From positions 422-50,493 of the forward strand of contig NZ_JAULSI010000041.1 of assembly GCF_030711405.1 (NCBI RefSeq): a stretch of 50,072 bases of DNA. Direction: 5' to 3'. The notes under the pieces were generated by a model. The model was not told the DNA's origin and did not search any database. It saw nothing but the letters and a program-made list of their open reading frames with translations. Shown here in pieces: positions 33,877-42,198 of the stretch. Within the stretch, counting starts at the first letter, position 1. The number at the start of each line of letters is the position of its first letter. This DNA comes from Massilia brevitalea (GTDB lineage: Bacteria > Pseudomonadota > Gammaproteobacteria > Burkholderiales > Burkholderiaceae_D). The position numbers and the translations under genes were made by a program.

Positions 33877-33938
33877 TGAGCGCGGTGTTGATGTCCGAGC
33901 CTGGCGAAAAGGAATCTTTTCGTCGCAACGCTCCTCGG
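33877..33938 (-). promoter_or_regulatory. SAH riboswitch in the ahcY leader
   Basis: On the minus strand the leader has the SAH-aptamer parts in order: CCGAGGAGCG, TTGCGACG, a hairpin (GAAAAG/CTTTTC), the core CCAGGCTCGG that re-pairs with CCGAG to close P1, and then CCGCGCTCA, whose CGCTC can pair with GAGCG as the known pseudoknot. This matches the well-known Ralstonia aptamer closely by eye. SAH binding is expected to switch ahcY expression on. A run of T residues and then the strong Shine-Dalgarno (33846-33855) follow. A possible -10 (TAAACT) lies just upstream. Confidence 0.88.
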
Positions 33939-34028
33939 AACGGAGTAGTTTAGCACGGATGGCGGTTTCAGGAACCTCAGCGGTGCCCGATTTGCTGCGC
34001 CTGCAACATGATTATGTGGCGGGATGTC

Positions 34029-34246
34029 GTAGGGTGGACTCTTGAGCCCACGCGGTGTGGCACCGTTGAGTAGTCGGGCATGACCGAAGCCGTCAGAGCA
34101 TCAGCCTTCCAAGCTGAGGGTCGAACGTATCGAACCTTCGTCAATACCAGTGGTATGCATGCGTACCATACCGCGTGGGCACAGGTGCCCACCCTACAAG
34201 GGCAAACCCACTCATATCGAAAGGTGGGTTCGAGAACCCACCCTAC
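34029..34246. repeat. REP-like cluster C: three palindromes enclosing a tRNA fragment
   Basis: Forward copy 34029-34057 (stem GTGGACTC/GAGCCCAC, one mismatch). Inverted copy 34169-34197 (stem GTGGGCAC/GTGCCCAC), identical over 29 bp to the inverted arm of cluster B. Inverted copy 34223-34246 (stem GGTGGGTTC/GAACCCACC), identical over 24 bp to 13453-13476. The cluster ends 3 bp before the metK stop codon and lies upstream of the ahcY riboswitch. Confidence 0.86.
34093..34122 (+). pseudogene. tRNA-Gly(UCC)-like fragment
   Basis: AGAGCA followed by TCAGCCTTCCAAGCTGA and GGGTC reproduces the 3' D-stem strand, complete anticodon arm (5-bp stem, loop CTTCCAA) and variable loop of a bacterial tRNA-Gly with anticodon UCC. 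No matching acceptor stem or 5' D-stem strand is present and the T-arm is degenerate, so it is not a working tRNA. It lies in the interior of REP cluster C. The intact tRNA-Gly(UCC) at 38-111 differs in its anticodon stem. Confidence 0.55.
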
Positions 34247-34249
34247 CAA

Positions 34250-35416
34250 TTACGACAGGCCGGCTTCGGCGCGCAGCAGCGCTGCCTTGTCGGTGCGCTC
34301 CCAGGTGAACTCGGGCTCTTCGCGGCCGAAGTGGCCGTAGGCGGCGCTCTTCTGGTAGATCGGGCGCAGCAGGTCGAGCATCTGCACGATGCCTTTCGGG
34401 CGCAGGTCGAAGTGTTCCATCACCAGCTTGGCGATCTTCTCGTCGGAGATCACGCCGGTGCCTTCGGTGTACACGGTGATGTTGATCGGACGCGCCACGC
34501 CGATCGCGTAGCTGACCTGCACCTGGCACTGGCGCGCCAGGCCGGCGGCAACGATGTTCTTCGCCACGTAGCGTGCGGCGTAGGCGGCCGAGCGGTCGAC
34601 CTTCGACGGGTCCTTGCCCGAGAACGCGCCGCCGCCGTGCGGGGCTGCGCCGCCGTAGGTGTCGACGATGATCTTGCGGCCGGTCAGGCCGCAGTCGCCC
34701 TGCGGGCCGCCGATGACGAAACGGCCGGTCGGGTTGACCAGGTACTTGGTGCCCTGCAGCCATTCGCGCGGCAGGATCGGCTTGATGATTTCCTCGATCA
34801 CCGCTTCCTCGATCTGCGAGTGGGTGACGTCCGGGTGGTGCTGGGTGGAGAGGACCACGGTGTCGACCGCGACCGGGCGTCCGTCGACGTAGCGCAGGGT
34901 GACCTGCGACTTGGCGTCCGGACGCAGCCATGCCAGGCGGCCGTCCTTGCGCAGCTGCGACTGGCGCTCGACCAGGCGGTGGGCGTAGTGGATGGCGGCT
35001 GGCATCAGCTCGGCGGTTTCGTCGCAGGCGTAGCCGAACATCAGGCCTTGGTCGCCGGCGCCCTGGTCGAGATCGAGGCCAGCGCCTTCGTCGACGCCCT
35101 GGGCGATGTCAGGGGACTGCCTGTCGTAGCAGACCATGACCGCGCAGCCCTTGTAGTCGATGCCGAAGTCGGTGTTGTCGTAGCCGATGCGCTTGATGGT
35201 GTTGCGTGCGACGCCGATATAATCGACGTTCGCGTGGGTCGTGATCTCACCTGCCAGCACGACGAGGCCGGTATTGCACAGCGTTTCGGCAGCGACGCGC
35301 GCGCGCGGGTCCTGCTCGAGGATGGCGTCGAGAATCGCGTCCGAAATCTGGTCGGCGACTTTGTCGGGATGGCCTTCCGAGACGGATTCGGAAGTGAAGA
35401 GATAATCGTTGGACAT
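34250..35416 (-). CDS. metK: S-adenosylmethionine synthetase
   Basis: A 388-residue enzyme making SAM from methionine and ATP. Signatures seen: SVSEGHPDKVADQISDA at the N-terminus, GAGDQGLMFGYA, and GGAFSGKDPSKVDRSAAY near the centre. It is monocistronic by position and divergent from the lpxL pair. The leader of about 180 bp includes a possible -10 (TATAAA, 35479-35484 on the minus strand) and a weak stem-loop near 35440-35470. No SAM riboswitch class was recognised. Confidence 0.97.
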   Translation of the reverse strand: MSNDYLFTSESVSEGHPDKVADQISDAILDAILEQDPRARVAAETLCNTGLVVLAGEITTHANVDYIGVARNTIKRIGYDNTDFGIDYKGCAVMVCYDRQSPDIAQGVDEGAGLDLDQGAGDQGLMFGYACDETAELMPAAIHYAHRLVERQSQLRKDGRLAWLRPDAKSQVTLRYVDGRPVAVDTVVLSTQHHPDVTHSQIEEAVIEEIIKPILPREWLQGTKYLVNPTGRFVIGGPQGDCGLTGRKIIVDTYGGAAPHGGGAFSGKDPSKVDRSAAYAARYVAKNIVAAGLARQCQVQVSYAIGVARPINITVYTEGTGVISDEKIAKLVMEHFDLRPKGIVQMLDLLRPIYQKSAAYGHFGREEPEFTWERTDKAALLRAEAGLS

Positions 35417-35522
35417 GAAGGCTCCTGTTACGGTTCATAAAACTGCCGCAGCAACAAGCCTGCGACGCTTTAGCGACATTTATATTCCGCTTCGCAAGTT
35501 GTCTATTAACTCGGCGGATCCT

Positions 35523-35543
35523 GCGTAAAGTGGTATTTTACGC
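35523..35543. promoter_or_regulatory. 21-bp dyad between metK and lpxL
   Basis: GCGTAAA-N7-TTTACGC, with perfect 7-bp arms, lies in the 184-bp divergent region between metK and the first acyltransferase. It is a candidate operator for either gene; no regulator is identifiable here. A strong GGAGGGGG at 35564-35571 is not placed before any start codon. Confidence 0.4.
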
Positions 35544-35600
35544 TCCTTTAAGAAATTTTTGGCGGAGGGGGCCGTCTCGTCCTCAACACCGATCAAACGC

Positions 35601-36452
35601 ATGCTAGTTATTTTATTCAGAGTCCTGTCAATTTTCCCCCTGCGCATGCTGCACGCCCTGGGCGCAGCGCTGGGCTGGCTGGTCTATTTACTGTCCCCTT
35701 CCTACCGCCGCCGCCTCGACGCCAACCTGGCCCAGGCCGGCTACGGCGCCTATAGACGCGCTGCTGTCGCCGAGGCCGGCAAGGCCATCGTCGAGCTGGC
35801 GTTTGTCTGGTGCGGCAAGCCGGAACGCGTGGCACGTCATGCAACAGTGGAAAACTGGGACATGGTCCAGCGCGTGCTCGATGCCGGCCGCGGGATTGTG
35901 TTCCTGACGCCACACCTTGGCTGTTTTGAAATGACAGCCCAGCAAATCGCCCTGCACACAGCCTTGACAGTGATGTATCGCCCGCCGCGCAAGGACGCCT
36001 TGCGGCCGCTGGTCGAAGGTGCGCGTGCGCGCCACAACCTGCACCTGGCGCCGGCCAACCTGTCGGGCGTGCGCATCCTGGCGAAGACGCTGAAAGGCGG
36101 CCAGCCGATCGGCCTGCTGCCCGATCAGGTGCCGCAGGAAGGAGAAGGCACCTGGGCGCCATGGTTCGGTCGCAATGCTTATACGATGACCCTGCCCGCC
36201 AAGCTGGCCCAGCTGGGCAAGGCCGACATCCTGCTGGTGTATGCCGAGCGCTTGCCGCAGGGACGTGGCTACGTGGTGCGCTTCGTGCCGTTCGAGGGTG
36301 AATTGACGGGTAGCGCCGCCGAGCAGGCCGCCAGCATCAACCGCGCCATGGAACAACTGATTGCACGTGCCCCGGCCCAGTATTTCTGGAGCTATAACCG
36401 CTATAAAAAACCGCAAGGCGTCAATGCGCCGCAAGCCGAGGCCGTCGCATGA
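35601..36452 (+). CDS. LpxL-family lysophospholipid/lipid A acyltransferase (first copy)
   Basis: A 283-residue membrane-associated acyltransferase of the LpxL/HtrB family, which adds secondary acyl chains to lipid A. An N-terminal hydrophobic helix is followed by the catalytic HX4E motif (H105-E110, TPHLGCFE). YRPPRKDAL, LPDQVPQEGEG and the C-terminal YFWSYNRYK are family segments. The start is the ATG at 35601; an upstream TTG at 35559 in the same frame lacks a ribosome-binding site. Its stop overlaps the next gene by ATGA. Confidence 0.88.
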   Translation: MLVILFRVLSIFPLRMLHALGAALGWLVYLLSPSYRRRLDANLAQAGYGAYRRAAVAEAGKAIVELAFVWCGKPERVARHATVENWDMVQRVLDAGRGIVFLTPHLGCFEMTAQQIALHTALTVMYRPPRKDALRPLVEGARARHNLHLAPANLSGVRILAKTLKGGQPIGLLPDQVPQEGEGTWAPWFGRNAYTMTLPAKLAQLGKADILLVYAERLPQGRGYVVRFVPFEGELTGSAAEQAASINRAMEQLIARAPAQYFWSYNRYKKPQGVNAPQAEAVA

Positions 36453-37315
36453 GGGTCCTGATTGCTTTCCTATGGCTGCTGCATTGGCTGCCGCTGCCCA
36501 TCCTCGGCCGTTTCGGCGAAGCCATCGGCAGCCTGATGTTCCTGATCCTCGGCAAGCGCCGCCGGATCGCCCTGACCAATTTGCGCCTCTGCCTGCCCGA
36601 ACTGTCCGACAAGGAACGGCATGCGATTGCGCGCCAGCACTTCCGCGGCTATTCACGCAGCATCTTCGAGCGCTCCATCCTGTGGTGGGCGCCGGAAGCG
36701 CGCGTGCGTAAACTCATCCACATCGAGCCGGCGGTGCCCCAGGCCGAGATGGAAGCCGGCCCGACCATCCTGCTGTGTCCGCACTTCGTCTGCCTGGACG
36801 TGGCCGGCGTCGCCTCGCGGGTGATCCCGGTGTGCAGCATGTACGTACCGCAAAAGAACGCCGCCTTCGATAAATTGCTGCGCCATGGCCGCGAACGCTA
36901 TGGCCCGGTGCGCCTGGTCACGCGCAAGGAAGGCATCAAGCCGATCCTGCGCGCGCTGCGCGACGGCCTGCCCTACTTCATGCTGCCGGACATGGACTTC
37001 GGCGAAAAAGATGCCGAGTTCGTGCCCTTCTTCGGCGTGCCGGCGGCCACGCTGACCGCGCTCGGCCGCATTGCCGCGACTACCGGCGCCAAGGTGATCC
37101 CGGTGGTGGCCACCTTCCTGCCGAACTACCAGGGCTGGCGCGTGCGCTTTTATCCTGCCTGGGAAAATTATCCCGGCACCGACATGGTCGAAGCGACGCG
37201 GCGCATGAACGCCTTTATCGAGGAGCGCGTGCGCGAGGCTCCAAGCGAATACTTCTGGACCCATAAACGCTTCAAGACGCGTCCACCCGGCGAACCTTCT
37301 TTGTACGACGAATAA
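36449..37315 (+). CDS. LpxL-family lipid A acyltransferase (second copy)
   Basis: A 288-residue paralogue of the preceding gene with an HX4D motif (H112-D117, CPHFVCLD), LPDMDFGEKDAEFVPFFG and YFWTHKRFKTRP at the C-terminus. Two adjacent acyltransferases suggest that different secondary acyl chains of lipid A are added by each. Translation is coupled to the first copy by a 4-base overlap. The stop directly abuts the dapF start. Confidence 0.89.
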   Translation: MRVLIAFLWLLHWLPLPILGRFGEAIGSLMFLILGKRRRIALTNLRLCLPELSDKERHAIARQHFRGYSRSIFERSILWWAPEARVRKLIHIEPAVPQAEMEAGPTILLCPHFVCLDVAGVASRVIPVCSMYVPQKNAAFDKLLRHGRERYGPVRLVTRKEGIKPILRALRDGLPYFMLPDMDFGEKDAEFVPFFGVPAATLTALGRIAATTGAKVIPVVATFLPNYQGWRVRFYPAWENYPGTDMVEATRRMNAFIEERVREAPSEYFWTHKRFKTRPPGEPSLYDE

Positions 37316-38179
37316 ATGAAACTCAAGTTCACCAAAATGCACGGCGCCGGTAACGACTTCGTCGTGATCGACGCCATCAACCAGGACATCGATTTCAGCA
37401 CCGAGCAATGGCGCAAGCTGGGCGACCGCCGCTTCGGCGTGGGCGCCGACCAGATCCTGGTAGTCGAACGGCCGCTTGAACCCGGCTGCGATTTCCGTTA
37501 CCGCATATTCAATAGCGATGGCGGCGAGGTCGAGCAGTGCGGCAACGGCTCGCGTGCCTTTGTCCGTTTCGTCAGCGAAAAGGGCTTGACCGACAAGCGC
37601 AGCATCCGCGTGCAAACCATGGCCGGCATCATCGAGCCGCGCCTGGAAGACGACGGCAGTGTGACGGTCGACATGGGCGCCCCCGTGCTGGATGCGCTGG
37701 CCGTGCCCTTCGACAATACCGGCCTGGCGGGCCAGCCCGAAGGCCGCGATACCCTGTGGCCGCTGGACCTGCAGCTGCATGGCGCCGGGCACACCGTGCT
37801 GGTATCGGCGGTGTCGATGGGCAATCCGCACGCAGTGCAGGTGGTCGAGGATGTGGACACGGCCCCGGTGGCCGAGCTCGGCCCGCAGATCGAACATTAC
37901 CCGCGCTTTCCGAAGCGCGTGAACGCCGGCTTCATGCAGGTGGTCGAACGCAATTACGTCAAGCTGCGCGTGTACGAGCGCGGCGCCGGCGAAACCCTGG
38001 CCTGCGGCACGGGCGCCTGCGCGGCGGTGGTGTCCGGCATCCGCCGCGGATTACTGGATTCGCCGGTACGGGTGTCGGCGCGCGGCGGCGAACTGTCGAT
38101 CGCCTGGGCCGGCGAAGGCCAGCCGGTGTACCTGAGCGGTCCCGCCGTCACCGTGTTCGAAGGCGAGATCGATTTGTAA
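37316..38179 (+). CDS. dapF: Diaminopimelate epimerase
   Basis: A 287-residue cofactor-independent epimerase converting LL- to meso-diaminopimelate for lysine and peptidoglycan. The two catalytic cysteines are C75 (EQCGNGSR) and C230 (ACGTGACA). The N-terminus FTKMHGAGNDFVVID is conserved. The ATG follows the acyltransferase stop without a gap, so the three genes form one operon. Confidence 0.97.
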   Translation: MKLKFTKMHGAGNDFVVIDAINQDIDFSTEQWRKLGDRRFGVGADQILVVERPLEPGCDFRYRIFNSDGGEVEQCGNGSRAFVRFVSEKGLTDKRSIRVQTMAGIIEPRLEDDGSVTVDMGAPVLDALAVPFDNTGLAGQPEGRDTLWPLDLQLHGAGHTVLVSAVSMGNPHAVQVVEDVDTAPVAELGPQIEHYPRFPKRVNAGFMQVVERNYVKLRVYERGAGETLACGTGACAAVVSGIRRGLLDSPVRVSARGGELSIAWAGEGQPVYLSGPAVTVFEGEIDL

Positions 38180-38228
38180 TGCAACCAAACAAGCCGCTAT
38201 ATAACAGTGGAGTTGGCCCCTTGCCGTT

Positions 38229-39830
38229 TCAGGCCGCCATGCCGTAGGGCGCGCCGTTGCGTCGCGCCCCCGGCCCGCCAGGGTTGAGCCCGGGGCCGGC
38301 CTCGGCCACCACGGTGCGCAGCCGGTACAGGCGCTGGCGGTAGTTGCCTTCCGGCCCACCTGGGCCGCAATCGATGTGCTCGAACAGGGCCACGATGCGA
38401 TCGAGCGCCTGGCGTTCCTGGGCGGTGTCGATCATGACCAGGCGCCGCTTGCTGCGCCCGTAGCTGGCACGGATATCGATGACCAGGCAATGCCCCTGGT
38501 CGGCGGCATGCAGGTCGACCAGCAGGGCCTCGGCGCGGCTGAGACTGAAGAGCGCCGCCAGTTCCAGCCTTGCGGCCAGCAAGGGATGACTGGAGAGGTC
38601 GATCGAATAGTCCAGCAATGCACCGGTTTCGGTGTGCACGGCGTCGAGCAGGCGCGGGGCGATCTTGTGCAGCGCCTCCGCAGCCTCCGGACAGCCGCCG
38701 GCCGCCGCCTGCTGCAGCCAGTACACGGCGCGCACGTCGTTGCTTTCGTTTTCGCGGCGCGCACGCCAGGCGTTGTTGCCGCACTCGAGCTGCGCCACCC
38801 GGTACCCCATCTCGGCCGCCCTTTCCAGGTAGCGCTGGGCGTCGGCCACATTGCGCTGGGAAAATTCAGGTTTGATGTAGATGCGCGACAGGGCATACCA
38901 GGCCGCGGCCAGGCCCTGCTCGCCGGCCAGCATCAGCCAGCGGATCGCCTTCTTGAAATTCGCCGCACCGGCGCCGCCGGCGACCCGGGTGCCGTCGACC
39001 TGCATGCGCGCATACCACAGGCCCATGGCCAGCTGGGCGTGCCGGTCGTGTTCGGCGGCGGCGAGTTCCCAGAAAGTGTGCAGTTCGACTTCATCGACGC
39101 TGCCAGCGCCTTCCCCGTGTTCGAGCAGGCGCGCCACCCGCGACAGCAGGCCGACTTCGCCTGGGGTCAGGCGTTGGGCCTGCTCCTTGCCGCCCTTGGC
39201 CAGCGCACGCGCCAGGGGCAAGGCGCGCTCGAGGTAATCCGTCCAGCGCCCGGCTTCCCAGCTTTGCCCGAGCAGGGCGAACTGGGCTTCGGCCAGGCCA
39301 TTGTCGGCAGCGCGGTGCAGCCAGGGCTGGCCGGGGCCGGCCGTTCCCGCAGCCGCGCCGGGCGCACTGCGCACGGACGGGCCGGTTGCCTGCACGACGC
39401 TGCCGGCGGCGGCTTCGGGCTGGCGCGCCAGCAGCCACTGGGCCTCGGCAAAGCCGGCGCGGGCCGCATCCTCGAGCGCGCGCAGGGCTTTCGCGCGCAG
39501 CGCCGGCATGGCCGCGCCCGGCTCCTGAAGCAGCAGCTGGGCCAACACCAGGCCGGCGCGCGTGTTGCCTGCATCGTAGGCGCGCTCGTACCAGGGCGCC
39601 AGCGGGCCCGCATGCTGGCGCGCCAGCTCGACCGGCACGTGATTGCCGATCAGCTGGCAGGACTCCAGGCAGCCCTGGTGGGCGGCGCGGTCGAGCCAGT
39701 GCAGCGCGGTGGGCAGGCTCTGCGGCAGGCCGGCGCTGCCGAACAGGTAGCGCTTGCCGAGCGCGAGCTGGGCATCGGCGCGGCCGGCACGGGCGCCGCG
39801 GATGATCGCCAGTTCTTCACGATTAGCCAT
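38229..39830 (-). CDS. Sel1-like repeat (TPR superfamily) protein
   Basis: A 533-residue protein made largely of Sel1-type helical repeats of about 36 residues, such as ALHWLDRAAHQGCLESCQLIGN, ALEDAARAGFAEAQWLLAR and AQRYLERAAEMGYRVAQLECG. A different C-terminal domain (about 390-530) has no assignment. No signal peptide is seen. Sel1 proteins usually act as scaffolds. It is convergent with dapF, 49 bp away, and divergent from the porin. Confidence 0.85.
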   Translation of the reverse strand: MANREELAIIRGARAGRADAQLALGKRYLFGSAGLPQSLPTALHWLDRAAHQGCLESCQLIGNHVPVELARQHAGPLAPWYERAYDAGNTRAGLVLAQLLLQEPGAAMPALRAKALRALEDAARAGFAEAQWLLARQPEAAAGSVVQATGPSVRSAPGAAAGTAGPGQPWLHRAADNGLAEAQFALLGQSWEAGRWTDYLERALPLARALAKGGKEQAQRLTPGEVGLLSRVARLLEHGEGAGSVDEVELHTFWELAAAEHDRHAQLAMGLWYARMQVDGTRVAGGAGAANFKKAIRWLMLAGEQGLAAAWYALSRIYIKPEFSQRNVADAQRYLERAAEMGYRVAQLECGNNAWRARRENESNDVRAVYWLQQAAAGGCPEAAEALHKIAPRLLDAVHTETGALLDYSIDLSSHPLLAARLELAALFSLSRAEALLVDLHAADQGHCLVIDIRASYGRSKRRLVMIDTAQERQALDRIVALFEHIDCGPGGPEGNYRQRLYRLRTVVAEAGPGLNPGGPGARRNGAPYGMAA

Positions 39831-40296
39831 CGTTCGGGTCTTTACTAGTGGGATGGGGGCAGCAGGAGTGCGATCAGGACCGGCAAGGCGGTGACCGGCG
39901 GTTCGGTGCCGCGGCCAAAGTTGCCAATATACAAGAATCGCTCAGATCGCGCCCACACTGCATCGGTTTGGGAAAAGTCTAAGCCAGCACCGGGCCCGTC
40001 ATGTGCCGAACCGTCCAATGATTGATATCGAACAAGGGCACCGAAACGAAGCGGAACTCAGCCACATTGCAGTGCGGCAAGCACTCCGATGGTGCAACAA
40101 GGCGAACTCAGCGTTTCGAAAATACAACAGCACGATTGGTTAAATTGGCTTTCCACCAAGTCCAGCACGCATAATTAACCAATCCGACAATCTTGACGCG
40201 TTAAGCAATTACTGTTCACTCGTCCGAGTGTTCAGCAAACTATAAAGTCTCAATGCTCTCTGGATCCCGATTCACCTATAAGAAGGATACGAATAA
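39831..40296 (+). promoter_or_regulatory. Porin upstream region with two dyads
   Basis: This 466-bp region has no gene. It becomes AT-richer towards the porin. GATTGGTTAA (40134-40143) and TTAACCAATC (40175-40184) are perfect 10-bp inverted arms 31 nt apart. CACTCG-TC-CGAGTG (40217-40230) is a perfect 14-bp dyad. A TTGACG at 40193-40198 and TATAAA at 40241-40246 are promoter-like but not optimally spaced. AAGGAT precedes the porin ATG. The dyads are candidates for operators or leader structure. Confidence 0.45.
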
Positions 40297-41358
40297 ATGA
40301 AAAAGTCACTGATGGCAGTCGCTCTTGTTGGCGCTTTCGCCGGCGTTGCCCACGCACAAACCGCTGTTCAAATCTACGGCACCCTGGACGCAGGCGTCCA
40401 GAAGCAGTCCGGCAACACCCTGTCGATCGGCAAGCGCGCCGCCAACACCCTGGGCTTCAAGGGCACCGAAGATCTGGGCAATGGCCTGAAAGCACTGTTC
40501 CAACTGGAAATCCGCTATGAGTCGGATACCGGCACCGTCGAAAACGGTTCGCGTCCGCTGTTCCAGGGCCAGAGCCGCGTCGGCCTGCAGGGCGACTTCG
40601 GTATGGTCCGCATCGGCCGTGGCCTGACCCCGTACCAGGAAACCATCGGCGCCTTCGAGCCATGGCACGCACTGCCAAACCAGGGCGGTTTCTACACCGA
40701 CCTGGCAGTTGCCGGCTACAACTCGGCACCGCTGGAGCCGGCCAACTCGTCGAACAACCGCTGGTCGAACGCTTTCTGGTACAACTCGCCTGTCACCAGC
40801 GGCTTCCAGGTGAACGCTGCGATCGCCACCAAGGAAGGCGCAGGCGCCAACGGCCGCGCTGTCGGCACCCAATACCCTGTCGGCGCCGAAGCTTCGGCCA
40901 ACCCGTTCTCGATCTCGACCACCTACAACAATGGTCCTGCAGCCCTGATGCTGGGCTACGAGCGTAACGCCGTCGAAACCAAGGTCTGGTCGGCTGCCGG
41001 TTCGTTCATGGCAACCCCGCAACTGAAACTGATGGCCCTGTACACCCACCAGGACCAGGGCAACGCCTTCACCGCGCTGCCAGTGCTGGCGAACGGTGTC
41101 CGTGTCGGTCCTGAGACCAACGCATGGGTCCTGGGCGCCAACTACACCATGGGCCCAGGCAAGGTCCTGGTCGGTTACGGCCAGAAAGATCCAGACAACT
41201 GGATCAAGACCAAGCAAATGTCGCTGGGCTACGAGTACAGCCTGTCGAAGCGTACCTACGTGTACATCGACGCATCGCGCAAGACCGGCGCTCAGGGCCA
41301 GTTCGGCGTGGATCGCTCGGTCAACTACTACGACCTGGGCATCAACCACTCGTTCTAA
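40297..41358 (+). CDS. Gram-negative general porin (Burkholderiales type)
   Basis: A 353-residue outer-membrane trimeric porin. The signal peptide is MKKSLMAVALVGAFAGVAHA. The mature protein begins with VQIYGTLDAGVQ and carries NTLGFKGTEDLGNGLKALFQLE and the RVGLQGDFGMVRIGRG constriction-loop region. It ends in the terminal phenylalanine of NHSF needed for assembly. A strong terminator follows at 41397-41428. The codon use is more restricted than in its neighbours, which suggests high expression (inference). Confidence 0.94.
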   Translation: MKKSLMAVALVGAFAGVAHAQTAVQIYGTLDAGVQKQSGNTLSIGKRAANTLGFKGTEDLGNGLKALFQLEIRYESDTGTVENGSRPLFQGQSRVGLQGDFGMVRIGRGLTPYQETIGAFEPWHALPNQGGFYTDLAVAGYNSAPLEPANSSNNRWSNAFWYNSPVTSGFQVNAAIATKEGAGANGRAVGTQYPVGAEASANPFSISTTYNNGPAALMLGYERNAVETKVWSAAGSFMATPQLKLMALYTHQDQGNAFTALPVLANGVRVGPETNAWVLGANYTMGPGKVLVGYGQKDPDNWIKTKQMSLGYEYSLSKRTYVYIDASRKTGAQGQFGVDRSVNYYDLGINHSF

Positions 41359-41396
41359 GCTGATGCGGGCTCCGGCCCGGCAGAATGGATAAGGAA

Positions 41397-41428
41397 GGCG
41401 GACACCGGCAACGGTGTCCGCCTTTTTT
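41397..41428 (+). terminator. Rho-independent terminator of the porin gene
   Basis: Perfect 11-bp stem GGCGGACACCG/CGGTGTCCGCC with a GCAA tetraloop, followed by six T residues, 38 bp after the porin stop. Confidence 0.95.
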
Positions 41429-41533
41429 CGTTGCAGGCCTGCCTTTGCTGCAGGAACAGCAGGGCCGTTTTTCTGCCCGCCGCCCTGCCGTGCTCGGGTA
41501 GAATTGTGCCCACACCATTACTGCAAGCCTGAG

Positions 41534-42196
41534 ATGACCGCCACCCTGGATTCCGCCGCTGTCGCCCAATACCTGGCCGACCACCCCCGCTTTTTCGAAG
41601 AACATGCCGGCCTGCTGGGCGAAGTCAAACTGTCGAGTCCGCTGACCGGCAAGGCGGTCTCGCTGCAGGAGCGCCAGATGGAAGTGATGCGCGCCAAATA
41701 CAACGCGCTCGAGCTGCGCATGGCCGAGCTGCTGCGTACGGCCGCCGACAACACCAAGATCCTGAACAATTTCCACGAATGGCAGCTGACGCTGCTGCGT
41801 TCGCAAGGCGGCGCAGCAATGGCGCGTGACCTGGTCGACGGCCTGCGCACACACTTCGGCGTGCCGCAAGCCACCCTGCGCCTGTGGAATGTGGCGACGG
41901 AACATGCCGACGCCCCATTCGCGGCCGGCGTGGCCGATGATGCGCGCCTGTTCGCGTCAGGCCTGCGCGCACCCTATTGCGGCCCGAACAAGGACTTCGA
42001 AGCCGTGCGCTGGCTGGATGACCCGGCCGCGGTGCGCTCGACCGTGCTGCTGCCGCTGGTAGCCGACGGCAAGACCTTCGGCCTGCTGGTGCTGGGTTCG
42101 CCGGATGCCGAACGCTTCAGCCCGGTGATGGCCACCGATTTCCTGGTCCAGCTGGGCAAGAGCGCCAGCACCGCGCTGGCCCCGCTGCGCGCCTGA
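41534..42196 (+). CDS. DUF484 family protein
   Basis: A 220-residue protein of the DUF484 family, with the opening VAQYLADHPRFFEEHAGLL, a helical linker and a GAF-like C-terminal half (STVLLPLVADGKTFGLLVLGSPD). The E. coli neighbourhood places this family between dapF and xerC. The start at 41534 is the family ATG; an upstream TTG reading is rejected. The gene ends 2 bp before xerC, so the two are coupled. Molecular function is unknown. Confidence 0.87.
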   Translation: MTATLDSAAVAQYLADHPRFFEEHAGLLGEVKLSSPLTGKAVSLQERQMEVMRAKYNALELRMAELLRTAADNTKILNNFHEWQLTLLRSQGGAAMARDLVDGLRTHFGVPQATLRLWNVATEHADAPFAAGVADDARLFASGLRAPYCGPNKDFEAVRWLDDPAAVRSTVLLPLVADGKTFGLLVLGSPDAERFSPVMATDFLVQLGKSASTALAPLRA

Positions 42197-42198
42197 AC

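Noticed and set aside
35417..35600. SAM riboswitch upstream of metK
   Set aside because: Only a weak stem-loop is visible and none of the known SAM aptamer cores could be matched.
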